Shown here: one piece after another, positions 1-6,393 of the stretch
How positions within the stretch are numbered: the first letter of the stretch is position 1
Layout of the letters: each line of letters begins with the position of its first letter
NCBI GenBank assembly: GCA_030622775.1
Contig: JAUXFS010000115.1
Location: 1-6,393, forward strand
Length of the DNA: 6,393 bases
Reading direction: 5' to 3'
Source of the DNA: Rhodospirillales bacterium
Lineage (GTDB): Bacteria > Pseudomonadota > Alphaproteobacteria > Rhodospirillales > Defluviicoccaceae
Program-made: the position numbers and the translations under genes
Notes under the pieces: generated by a model
What the model was told of the DNA's origin: nothing
Database searches by the model: none
The model's input: the letters and a program-made list of their open reading frames with translations, nothing else

Positions 1-301
1 CGCCCATTTGCAGGTTTTCCAACACCGTCATTCGCGGAAAAATTCGCCGCCCTTCGGGTGACTGGGCGATGCCTGAACCGGCAATCTCATGGGTGGACTT
101 GGCGGTGATATCTTCGCCTTCGAACGTCACGCTGCCCTGCGCTGCCCGGGGGTCGCCGCAAATGGTCATCAACAGGGTCGACTTGCCGGCGCCGTTGGCG
201 CCGATGAGGGTGACGATCTCGCCCTCTTTGACCTCGACGTCGACGCCGCGCAACGCCTCGATGTTGCCATAGAAGGTGTGGACGCCAGAGATGCTCAACA
301 T
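1..301 (-). CDS. livF: LivF, ATP-binding subunit of the branched-chain amino acid ABC transporter (3' part cut by window edge)
   Basis: This is the N-terminal 100 residues of the second ATPase of the Liv (leucine/isoleucine/valine) ABC importer; the rest runs off the low end of the window. It acts on the cytoplasmic face of the inner membrane, pairing with LivG to power uptake through LivH-LivM. The Walker A motif GANGAGKS is at about residues 34-41. The Q-loop segment GIAQSPEGRRIFPRMTVLEN (residues 78-97) is the LivF hallmark and separates it from LivG. The ABC signature, Walker B and H-loop lie outside the window. The ATG at 301 is the only sensible start, because an in-frame TAG sits three codons upstream (308-310). 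Only a weak AGG precedes it by five bases. It begins 13 bases after the livG stop, so translation is probably coupled. Assignment is confident; whether the gene is intact cannot be seen. Confidence 0.95.
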   Translation of the reverse strand, partial: MLSISGVHTFYGNIEALRGVDVEVKEGEIVTLIGANGAGKSTLLMTICGDPRAAQGSVTFEGEDITAKSTHEIAGSGIAQSPEGRRIFPRMTVLENLQMG

Positions 302-314
302 GTCAGCCTATGCC

Positions 315-1190
315 CTAATCCCTGTTTGCGGCCAAGTCCGCGGCCACCTCCGGCGGCAGTTCCTCGTCCTCTTCCTCGCCCAGGTACGCGCGGATCACGG
401 TAGGATCGTTGCGGACCTGCTCCGGGGAGCCATCGGAGATCTTGCGTCCATAATCGAGGACGACGATGTGATCTGAAATCCCCATCACAACGTTCATATC
501 GTGCTCGATCAACAGCAAACCGATTCGATGCTCGTCACGAATATAGGTCAGTAGCTGGTTTAGGTCGGCCGATTCCCTTGGATTGAGGCCTGCCGCGGGC
601 TCGTCGAGGCAAAGAAGAACCGGTTGGGTACACATCGCCCGGGCAATCTCGAGACGGCGCTGGTCGCCGTAGGGCAGATTGGCGGCGTCCCAATCCGCAC
701 GGCCGGTCAGCCCAACCCGATCCAGCCAGTACCGCGCCAAGTCCACCGCCTTGGCCTCGGCGTGGCGGTACCGCGGCAGTCCCAACAGGCCGCCAAAAGT
801 AAATGCGGAAGCGTGCATCAGCTTGTTGTGCTGGGCGACGATCAGGTTCTCCAGCACCGACATCGCCCCGAACAGTCGGATGTTCTGGAATGTCCTGGCA
901 ACACCCGCCTTCCCCGGAATGCGAAAGCCTTCCATCTGCTCGAGCAAAAAGGTTCCGGCCGTCGGATGGTTGAGAGCCAATCGGCCGACCGTGGGCTTGT
1001 AAAAACCGGTCAGACAGTTGAACACCGTGGTCTTTCCGGCCCCGTTGGGACCGATGATCGCGGTGATCTGTTTCTCGGCCGCTTCGAAAGAAACGTCGTC
1101 GATGGCGACGAGACCGCCGAAGCGCATCGTCAGGTGCTCGACGTTGAGCAACGGCGCATCGACAGCCACGGATTGGCGCGCGGCGCTCAA
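315..1190 (-). CDS. livG: LivG, ATP-binding subunit of the branched-chain amino acid ABC transporter
   Basis: A 291-residue ABC ATPase that hydrolyses ATP to drive import of leucine, isoleucine and valine together with LivF. Visible motifs are Walker A GPNGAGKT (47-54), Q-loop Gln102 in ARTFQNIRLF, the family's modified signature YGDQRRLEIARAM (174-186), Walker B LLCLDEPAAGLNP (192-204) with Asp196 and catalytic Glu197, and the H-loop His230 in LLLIEHDMNVVMGISD. The insertion between Q-loop and signature and the ARTFQNIRLF segment are typical of LivG and not LivF. The start is a TTG at 1188-1190, overlapping the livM stop as TTGA; a GGAGG seven bases upstream supports it. The next internal Met (residue 22) would remove the first beta-strand. 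The C-terminus carries an acidic tail (GEEEDEELPPEVAADLAANRD, in two parts: residues 271-280 and 281-291), slightly beyond the usual family end of about 255 residues. All catalytic residues are present, so it should be functional. Confidence 0.97.
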   Translation of the reverse strand: MSAARQSVAVDAPLLNVEHLTMRFGGLVAIDDVSFEAAEKQITAIIGPNGAGKTTVFNCLTGFYKPTVGRLALNHPTAGTFLLEQMEGFRIPGKAGVARTFQNIRLFGAMSVLENLIVAQHNKLMHASAFTFGGLLGLPRYRHAEAKAVDLARYWLDRVGLTGRADWDAANLPYGDQRRLEIARAMCTQPVLLCLDEPAAGLNPRESADLNQLLTYIRDEHRIGLLLIEHDMNVVMGISDHIVVLDYGRKISDGSPEQVRNDPTVIRAYLGEEEDEELPPEVAADLAANRD

Positions 1191-2773
1191 GGTGCCGCCT
1201 CCGCCGCGTCGCCGCCGGACCGGCTTTTTCCCTTTGCTATTTCAGGCAACCGGATGGTCGGTTCGCGATGGGCCAGCAGGCCGGCCGGGCGCCAGATCAT
1301 GATCAACACCATGGCGGCTCCGAATGCCAGCATGCGGTATTGCTGAAGCTCCCGGAAGAATTCGGGGAGCCCGATCAGAATGATCGCCGCCAACACCACC
1401 CCGATCTGGCTGCCGAAGCCGCCCAGCACGACGATCGCCAGGATCACCGCTGATTCGATGAAGGTGAAGCTCTCCGGGCTGATGAACCCCTGACGGGTCG
1501 CAAAGAAGGAACCGGCGAAGCCGCTGAACATGGCGCCGATCGAGAACGCCGTGAGCTTGGTGTTTCGCGGATTGATGCCGAGGGAGCGGCAGGCGATCTC
1601 GTCCTCGCGCAGCGCTTCCCATGCGCGCCCGACGGGCAGCTTGCGAATCCGCAGGGTGAACACGTTGGTGATCAACGCCATCGTCAGAATCAGATAGTAG
1701 AGAAAGATGATACGGTCGATCGGCGCGTAGGTCAGACCGAAGAAACTGTGGAACGTCTCGACGCCTTCGGGTGGTTTGCGCAGGAACGGCAATCCGAAGA
1801 AGCTCGGCCGCGCAATGCCGGAAATCCCGTCGGGGCCGTTGGTGAAGTCGTACCAGTTCAGCAGGATGATACGGATCATCTCACCGAAGCCGAGGGTGAC
1901 GATCGCCAGGTAGTCGCCCCTCAGCCGAAGAACCGGAAAGCCCAGGATGATGCCGGCGGTGGCCGCCATCAGGCCGGCAAACGGCAGGCATACCCAGAAA
2001 CTGAGGTCGTAGTGGGTGGCCAGCAGCGCGTAGCTGTAGGCGCCGACGGCGTAGAAAGCGACATAGCCCAGGTCCAGCAGACCGGCGAGGCCGACGACGA
2101 TGTTGAGGCCCCATCCCAGCATGACGTAGGTCAAGACGAGGATCCCAATATCGAGCAGCCGGCGGTCGACCTTGGGGAGGAAAGGCAGATTGGGGGCGAA
2201 CGCCAACAGCGGAAGAACGATGGCCGACGCCAACAGCACCGGCCCGAGGAAACGGGCCATCCGTTGAATGCGGGCGGCGAAGGCATCCATCGCCTCTTCC
2301 CGGTCGGAGACCGTCCTTGCCGACGCGCCGGTGTGGCGAAGCGCCCAGACCGCCCGGCCGGCGAGCACGAAAGCAACGATGGTTATGATCCAGTTGACGA
2401 CGACGTCGCCGAAAGGAAGGTATCCCTCGACTAACGCGGCGGTTTCCGGTTCGACGAACCGCGACGCCGACAACGCGGCAAGCATGACCACGGCAAAGGG
2501 CAATGCTGTTACCAGAACCGGGAAAGGTCTTCCCTCGCGCAGCAGAACCATGGCAAGGCGGCCGAAAAAGCCGATCACGGTGATGGCCACCACCGAACCG
2601 AAACGGGTCGCGATTTCCAACCCGCCGGGAACGTCACGGATCCGGAACGCCACCATGCCGGCGGCGAGTCCGAACATGACCAAGGCCGTAAGACCGCATT
2701 CCTTCACAACCGCGGGGTAATCCAGCGGCTTTGCGGTGACCCGGCCCGCCGAAACGTCGTTCGCCGCCGTCAT
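1187..2773 (-). CDS. livM: LivM, branched-chain amino acid ABC transporter permease with long N-terminal membrane extension
   Basis: A 528-residue inner-membrane permease that forms the translocation channel with LivH. The conserved core starts near residue 205 and contains GLNIVVGLAGLLDLGYVAFY (222-241), LGFPVLRLRGDYLAIVTLGF (277-296) and, in the cytoplasmic loop that contacts the ATPases, GRAWEALREDEIACRSLGIN (382-401, the EAA-type motif). Then come ISPESFTFIESAVILAIVVL (431-450) and the terminal MIWRPAGLL (492-500). These blocks closely match Escherichia coli LivM from memory. Ahead of the core are about 200 residues with roughly four hydrophobic stretches (near 27-44, 57-78, 86-104, 122-142) and a charged link (150-175). 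E. coli LivM (425 residues) has a shorter extension, so this one is about 95 residues longer. The ATG at 2771-2773 lies four bases after the livH stop, with AAGG nine bases upstream; its stop overlaps the livG start. The role is confident; the function of the extension is unknown. Confidence 0.96.
   Translation of the reverse strand: MTAANDVSAGRVTAKPLDYPAVVKECGLTALVMFGLAAGMVAFRIRDVPGGLEIATRFGSVVAITVIGFFGRLAMVLLREGRPFPVLVTALPFAVVMLAALSASRFVEPETAALVEGYLPFGDVVVNWIITIVAFVLAGRAVWALRHTGASARTVSDREEAMDAFAARIQRMARFLGPVLLASAIVLPLLAFAPNLPFLPKVDRRLLDIGILVLTYVMLGWGLNIVVGLAGLLDLGYVAFYAVGAYSYALLATHYDLSFWVCLPFAGLMAATAGIILGFPVLRLRGDYLAIVTLGFGEMIRIILLNWYDFTNGPDGISGIARPSFFGLPFLRKPPEGVETFHSFFGLTYAPIDRIIFLYYLILTMALITNVFTLRIRKLPVGRAWEALREDEIACRSLGINPRNTKLTAFSIGAMFSGFAGSFFATRQGFISPESFTFIESAVILAIVVLGGFGSQIGVVLAAIILIGLPEFFRELQQYRMLAFGAAMVLIMIWRPAGLLAHREPTIRLPEIAKGKSRSGGDAAEAAP
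1198..1202 (-). promoter_or_regulatory. Ribosome binding site of livG (GGAGG)
   Basis: The minus strand reads GGAGG here, seven bases before the TTG at 1190, inside the last codons of livM. It decides the livG start: the rare TTG start would be hard to accept without it, and no other start codon in that frame is as well placed. The site lies within the upstream gene, so ribosomes finishing livM may restart directly on livG. Confidence 0.75.
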
Positions 2774-2777
2774 CGCG

Positions 2778-3692
<915 letters not shown>

Positions 3693-3947
3693 CGGCCCTG
3701 GTCCACTCTTAGGCTGGGAAACACCAACGGTTCGGATAGGGAGCATTGCTCAATTTGGAAGAACAGAGGAACGGGGGCCGAAACGCCCGCATCCGAATCG
3801 CCCTCGCCTTGGAAGATGACTCCGCTCCCATCAAGTCGCCCCATCCCTGTTTTGCCCCGTCTGGCGCGGGAGTTTGCAGCGCGATGACCTGCTCCCTACC
3901 GTTGCGGGGAAGCGCCATCGATCCGCCCTATGCAGCGGCATGGTGTC

Positions 3948-3975
3948 ATTGCAGGGGGCTGTTATGTCAAGTCAA
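3948..3975 (-). promoter_or_regulatory. Possible sigma-70-type promoter for the liv operon
   Basis: On the minus strand TTGACT (3970-3975) is followed, after 16 bases, by TGCAAT (3948-3953). The first matches the TTGACA consensus at five of six positions and the second matches TATAAT at four of six, including the final AAT. A perfect TTGACA also exists five bases further on (3965-3970), but it has no acceptable -10 hexamer at 17 bases. The predicted transcript would start near 3940 and have a leader of about 250 bases before livH. It is the best candidate in the gap but is a pattern match only. Confidence 0.35.
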
Positions 3976-4002
3976 AAACACCTGGAACCGTGTGGGACGC
4001 CG

Positions 4003-4023
4003 AAAAACTCCCGGGCGCGGCCC
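4003..4023 (-). terminator. Weak terminator-like hairpin after the small gene
   Basis: On the minus strand GGGC-CGC-GCCC (4013-4023) can form a four-base-pair GC stem with a three-base loop, followed by GGGAG and five Ts (4003-4007). It starts nine bases past the stop of the 72-residue protein, where a terminator would be expected. The short stem and the five-base spacer before the T-run make it a poor match to a classical rho-independent terminator. A second T-run occurs at 3975-3979 behind an even weaker ACAC/GTGT stem. Confidence 0.25.
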
Positions 4024-4031
4024 ACCACGAT

Positions 4032-4250
4032 TCAAGCTGATTGTTTCTTCGCGATGACGTAGGCAAGCTTTCGCGCGGCGTGCCGCTTCAAGGTCTCCTC
4101 GCCGCACCCGGGAGCGCCGATCATCGTGATCTCCGTGTTGGTGACCGGATCGATGGCGACGACCCGCACGCTGTTTCCGACGCGACGAATTTCGAAAAGA
4201 ACTTCGCTCAACGACACGCCTGCCGGCGATTTCAGACTCTTGCCACGCAC
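4032..4250 (-). CDS. Small conserved-looking hypothetical protein (72 residues), downstream of icmF
   Basis: A short soluble protein with no signal peptide, membrane segment or known catalytic motif. The core, from about residue 14, reads as beta-strands followed by a helix: EVLFEIRRVGNSVRVVAIDP (16-35), then TNTEITMIGAPGCGEETLKR (37-56) and HAARKLAYVIAKK (57-69). The VAIDPVTNTE step and the closing RKLAYVIAKK helix resemble a small family I recall in alphaproteobacteria (possibly DUF6898); this is from memory and no function is known to me. The start is GTG at 4248-4250, backed by GGAG seven bases upstream; a TTG at residue 14 is an alternative that would trim a less conserved-looking leader. 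It begins 29 bases after the icmF stop on the same strand, so co-transcription is likely. Its coding status rests on the ribosome site, position and protein-like composition. Confidence 0.72.
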   Translation of the reverse strand: MRGKSLKSPAGVSLSEVLFEIRRVGNSVRVVAIDPVTNTEITMIGAPGCGEETLKRHAARKLAYVIAKKQSA

Positions 4251-4257
4251 CGACGAT

Positions 4258-4261
4258 CTCC
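4258..4261 (-). promoter_or_regulatory. Ribosome binding site of the 72-residue protein (GGAG)
   Basis: GGAG on the minus strand lies seven bases before the GTG at 4250, in the short gap after the icmF stop codon at 4280-4282. It supports a GTG start for the small gene over the downstream TTG, and supports the gene being translated at all. Confidence 0.5.
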
Positions 4262-4279
4262 GCCACCTCGCCGCGAGAG

Positions 4280-6393
4280 CTACATGCTCCGGCGATATTG
4301 GCCGCCGACATCGAAGAGAGCGTTGGCGATCTGGCCCAATGACAACACGCGAACCGCGTCCACCAACACCGCGAAGATATTGCCGTCGCCGGTCGCCGCT
4401 TCCTGAAGCCGTTTGACCATCGCCTCGGTCGCATCCGCGTTGCCTGCCTGGAAATCGCGCAGGCGCTTGATCTGGTTACGCTTCTCCTCCTCGGTGGAAC
4501 GGACCAGATCGGGGGTCGGCAGCGCGGATCCTTCCGGGTTGAGGAAGGTGTTGACGCCAACGATCGGATAGCTGCCGTCGTGCTTCTTGCGCTCGTAAAA
4601 GAGCGATTCGTCCTGGATCTTGCCGCGCTGGTAGCCGGTTTCCATGGCGCCGAGCACGCCTCCCCGCTCGCTGATCCGCTCGAACTCCTTCAGTACCGCC
4701 GCTTCGACCAGGTCGGTGAGTTCTTCGAAGATGAACGAGCCCTGGTTCGGGTTCTCGTTCTTGGCGAGGCCCCATTCACGATTGATGATCAACTGAATGG
4801 CCATCGCCCGTCGCACGCTCTCCTCGGTCGGCGTGGTGATCGCCTCGTCGTAGGCGTTGGTGTGCAGGCTGTTGGTGTTGTCGTAAATGGCGAGCAACGC
4901 CTGCAACGTGGTGCGGATGTCGTTGAAGCTGTACTCCTGCGCATGCAGCGACCGGCCGGAGGTCTGGGTGTGGTATTTGAGCTTCTGGGAGCGTTCGTTG
5001 GCGTCGTACCTGAAGCGCATGGCGGTGGACCAGATGCGCCTCGCCACCCGCCCCATCACCGTGTACTCGGGATCCATGCCGGCGGAGAAAAAGAACGACA
5101 GGTTCGGTGCGAAATCGTCGATGTGCATGCCGCGCGCCAGATACGCCTCGACGTAGGTGAAGCCGTTGGCGAGGGTAAAGGCGAGCTGCGAGATCGGGTT
5201 CGCGCCGGCCTCGGCGATGTGGTAGCCGGAGATCGACACCGAGTAGAAATTGCGGACCCGGTGATGGACGAAATACTCCTGGATGTCGGCCATCATCCTG
5301 AGCGCGAACTCGGTGGAGAAGATGCAGGTGTTCTGCCCCTGGTCCTCCTTGAGGATATCGGCCTGCACGGTGCCGCGGACATTCTCCAGCACCCATTCGC
5401 GGATCTTCTCCGACTCCTCCTCGGTCGGCCGGCGGCCGTTCTCGGACTCGAACTTTCCGAGCTGTTGGTCGATGGCCACGTTGAAAAACATCGCCAGAAT
5501 CGCCGGCGCCGGGCCGTTGATGGTCATCGACACCGATGTCGTCGGATGGCAGAGGTCGAAGCCGTCGTAAAGAACCTTGATGTCGTCGACGGTGGCGATG
5601 GAAACGCCGGAGTTGCCGATCTTGCCGTAGATATCCGGCCGTTCGTCCGGATCGAACCCGTAAAGGGTGACCGAGTCGAAGGCGGTGGACAGGCGTTTGG
5701 CCTCGGAGTGTTCGGACAGCAGCTTGAACCGCGCGTTGGTGCGAAACGGGTCGCCCTCGCCGGCGAACATCCGCGTCGGGTCCTCACCCTCGCGCTTGAA
5801 AGCAAAGACGCCGGCCGTGTAGGGAAAACTGCCGGGTACGTTTTCCCTCAGCAGCCACTTCAGGATCTCGCCGTCATCCTCGTAACGGGGCAACGCCACC
5901 TTGGGGATGCGCGTGCCCGACAGCGTCTTGTGGACCAGCGCCGTCCTCACTTCGCGTTCGCGCATGCGAACCACGTACTCGTCACCGGTGTAGGCCTCGC
6001 GCACCGTCGGCCACATATCGAGCAGCTTGCGGCAACGCGGGTCCAGCGCCTCCTCGCGGTTCGCCAGGAGAGTTTCGACAGCGGCGGTATCACCTCCACC
6101 GGCCTCTCCGAGCATGCGCCTGGTCTCTCGCAACTGCTGGCGTTCGCGGGCGATCGTCACCTGTTTGGCCACGTCGGCGTGGTAGGTCCGCACGGTGTCG
6201 ACGATCTCGGCCAGATACCGCTGGCGATGGGCGGGAGCGATGCCGCTACCGGGTTCGGAGTTCTTCGCCTCGACCGGAGCCGCTCCGCTCCGCCACCGCC
6301 CCAGTCCACGTTCGTTGAACTGACCGATCAGCGCCTCGTAGACGGCGGTGACACCCATGTCGTTGAACCGGGCCGCTATGGAGCCGAACACCG
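4280..6393 (-). CDS. icmF: IcmF, fused isobutyryl-CoA mutase, C-terminal part (5' end outside the window)
   Basis: About 704 residues of an adenosylcobalamin-dependent acyl-CoA mutase that interconverts isobutyryl-CoA and n-butyryl-CoA in the cytoplasm. Full IcmF proteins are about 1,090 residues: B12-binding domain, MeaI-type GTPase chaperone, linker, substrate-binding TIM barrel. The first readable residues, (V/M)FGSIAARFNDMGVTAVYEA, look like the end of the GTPase part, so the GTG at 6389-6391 is internal and not the start. A charged helical linker follows (about 50-180), then the complete barrel. Counting that GTG as residue 1, Phe209 (TRMFAGEG) and Gln353 (EDQGQNTCIF) replace the Tyr and Arg of methylmalonyl-CoA mutase. 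Their spacing of 144 equals that of Phe598 and Gln742 in Cupriavidus metallidurans IcmF. Tyr390-His391 (SISGYHIAEAGA) match the catalytic Tyr-His pair of the superfamily. The C-terminus IANALFDVGGQYRRSM is the usual IcmF end. No frameshift is seen. A methylmalonyl-CoA mutase is unlikely. Confidence 0.94.
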   Translation of the reverse strand, partial: VFGSIAARFNDMGVTAVYEALIGQFNERGLGRWRSGAAPVEAKNSEPGSGIAPAHRQRYLAEIVDTVRTYHADVAKQVTIARERQQLRETRRMLGEAGGGDTAAVETLLANREEALDPRCRKLLDMWPTVREAYTGDEYVVRMREREVRTALVHKTLSGTRIPKVALPRYEDDGEILKWLLRENVPGSFPYTAGVFAFKREGEDPTRMFAGEGDPFRTNARFKLLSEHSEAKRLSTAFDSVTLYGFDPDERPDIYGKIGNSGVSIATVDDIKVLYDGFDLCHPTTSVSMTINGPAPAILAMFFNVAIDQQLGKFESENGRRPTEEESEKIREWVLENVRGTVQADILKEDQGQNTCIFSTEFALRMMADIQEYFVHHRVRNFYSVSISGYHIAEAGANPISQLAFTLANGFTYVEAYLARGMHIDDFAPNLSFFFSAGMDPEYTVMGRVARRIWSTAMRFRYDANERSQKLKYHTQTSGRSLHAQEYSFNDIRTTLQALLAIYDNTNSLHTNAYDEAITTPTEESVRRAMAIQLIINREWGLAKNENPNQGSFIFEELTDLVEAAVLKEFERISERGGVLGAMETGYQRGKIQDESLFYERKKHDGSYPIVGVNTFLNPEGSALPTPDLVRSTEEEKRNQIKRLRDFQAGNADATEAMVKRLQEAATGDGNIFAVLVDAVRVLSLGQIANALFDVGGQYRRSM

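Larger units (their letters stand above)
3693..4031. other. Intergenic region and presumed leader of the liv operon
   Basis: This 339-base stretch separates the icmF group from the liv operon. It carries a terminator-like hairpin near its high end and a promoter-like pair of hexamers at 3948-3975 facing livH. The remaining part, about 250 bases, would be a 5' leader. Short open frames exist in it, for example the minus-strand frames beginning at 3918 and at 3942. Neither has a good ribosome site or protein-like composition, and neither is rich in Leu, Ile or Val codons, so I see no leader-peptide attenuator. Small inverted repeats are present (ATGC-CGCT-GCAT on the minus strand at about 3931-3942, and a CCCG/CGGG pair near 3860-3875), but none is long enough to call an operator or riboswitch. 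Confidence 0.5.

Noticed and set aside
624..1346. 240-residue plus-strand open frame opposite livG and the end of livM
   Set aside because: It lies antisense to two clear family members and its sequence shows no recognisable domain; long antisense frames are expected in GC-rich coding DNA.
1748..2434. 228-residue plus-strand open frame rich in Glu, Gln, Asp and Arg
   Set aside because: It is the antisense reading of the livM membrane segments; the odd charged composition is what reversed hydrophobic codons give.
3693..3746. Upstream ATG at 3746 as the start of livH
   Set aside because: It would add 18 polar residues ahead of the typical LivH N-terminus; the ATG at 3692 gives the normal family start and length.
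3709..3918. 69-residue minus-strand frame in the intergenic region
   Set aside because: No clear ribosome site, low-complexity composition and no family resemblance; it lies in the likely leader of livH.
3860..3942. Short inverted repeats in the leader as operators or a riboswitch
   Set aside because: Stems are only about four base pairs, and such pairs are common by chance in GC-rich DNA; no known riboswitch core was recognised.
3967..4560. 197-residue minus-strand frame overlapping the end of icmF and the small gene
   Set aside because: It is out of frame with icmF over a conserved region and is very Arg/Ser-rich, typical of a shifted reading frame.
6389..6391. GTG at the window edge as the start of the mutase
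   Set aside because: The residues after it are the end of a GTPase domain, and the alignment offset to known IcmF puts it near residue 390, so it is an internal Val.

Overview
The window looks like chromosomal DNA of a GC-rich proteobacterium. I favour an alphaproteobacterium, perhaps of the Rhodospirillales. This rests on base composition, the style of the liv genes and a small DUF-like protein, and is an inference, not a proof. Every convincing gene lies on the minus strand, so the biological reading order runs from position 6393 down to 1. I see no RNA gene, mobile element, CRISPR array or recent-transfer signature.

Region 4280-6393 is the C-terminal part of a large adenosylcobalamin-dependent acyl-CoA mutase of the IcmF type (isobutyryl-CoA mutase fused to its GTPase chaperone). 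The B12-binding and most of the GTPase part lie outside the window. The two residues that separate isobutyryl-CoA mutases from methylmalonyl-CoA mutases (Phe and Gln instead of Tyr and Arg) are both readable. Just downstream, at 4032-4250, is a 72-residue conserved-looking small protein with its own ribosome binding site, probably co-transcribed with icmF.

Region 3693-4031 is the only sizeable non-coding stretch. It holds a weak terminator-like hairpin after the small gene and a plausible sigma-70-type promoter pointing at the next genes, followed by a leader of about 250 bases.

Region 1-3692 is a tightly packed liv operon in the order livH-livM-livG-livF: two membrane permeases and two ATPases of the high-affinity branched-chain amino acid ABC transporter. 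livF is cut by the window edge. The periplasmic binding protein (livJ/livK) is not in the window. LivM carries a long N-terminal membrane extension.

A functional link between the two halves is plausible but unproven. Leucine and valine taken up by Liv are degraded to isovaleryl-CoA and isobutyryl-CoA, and isobutyryl-CoA is the main substrate of IcmF. The individual genes belong to known families. I found no strong evidence of a wholly new system; the least understood item is the small protein beside icmF.
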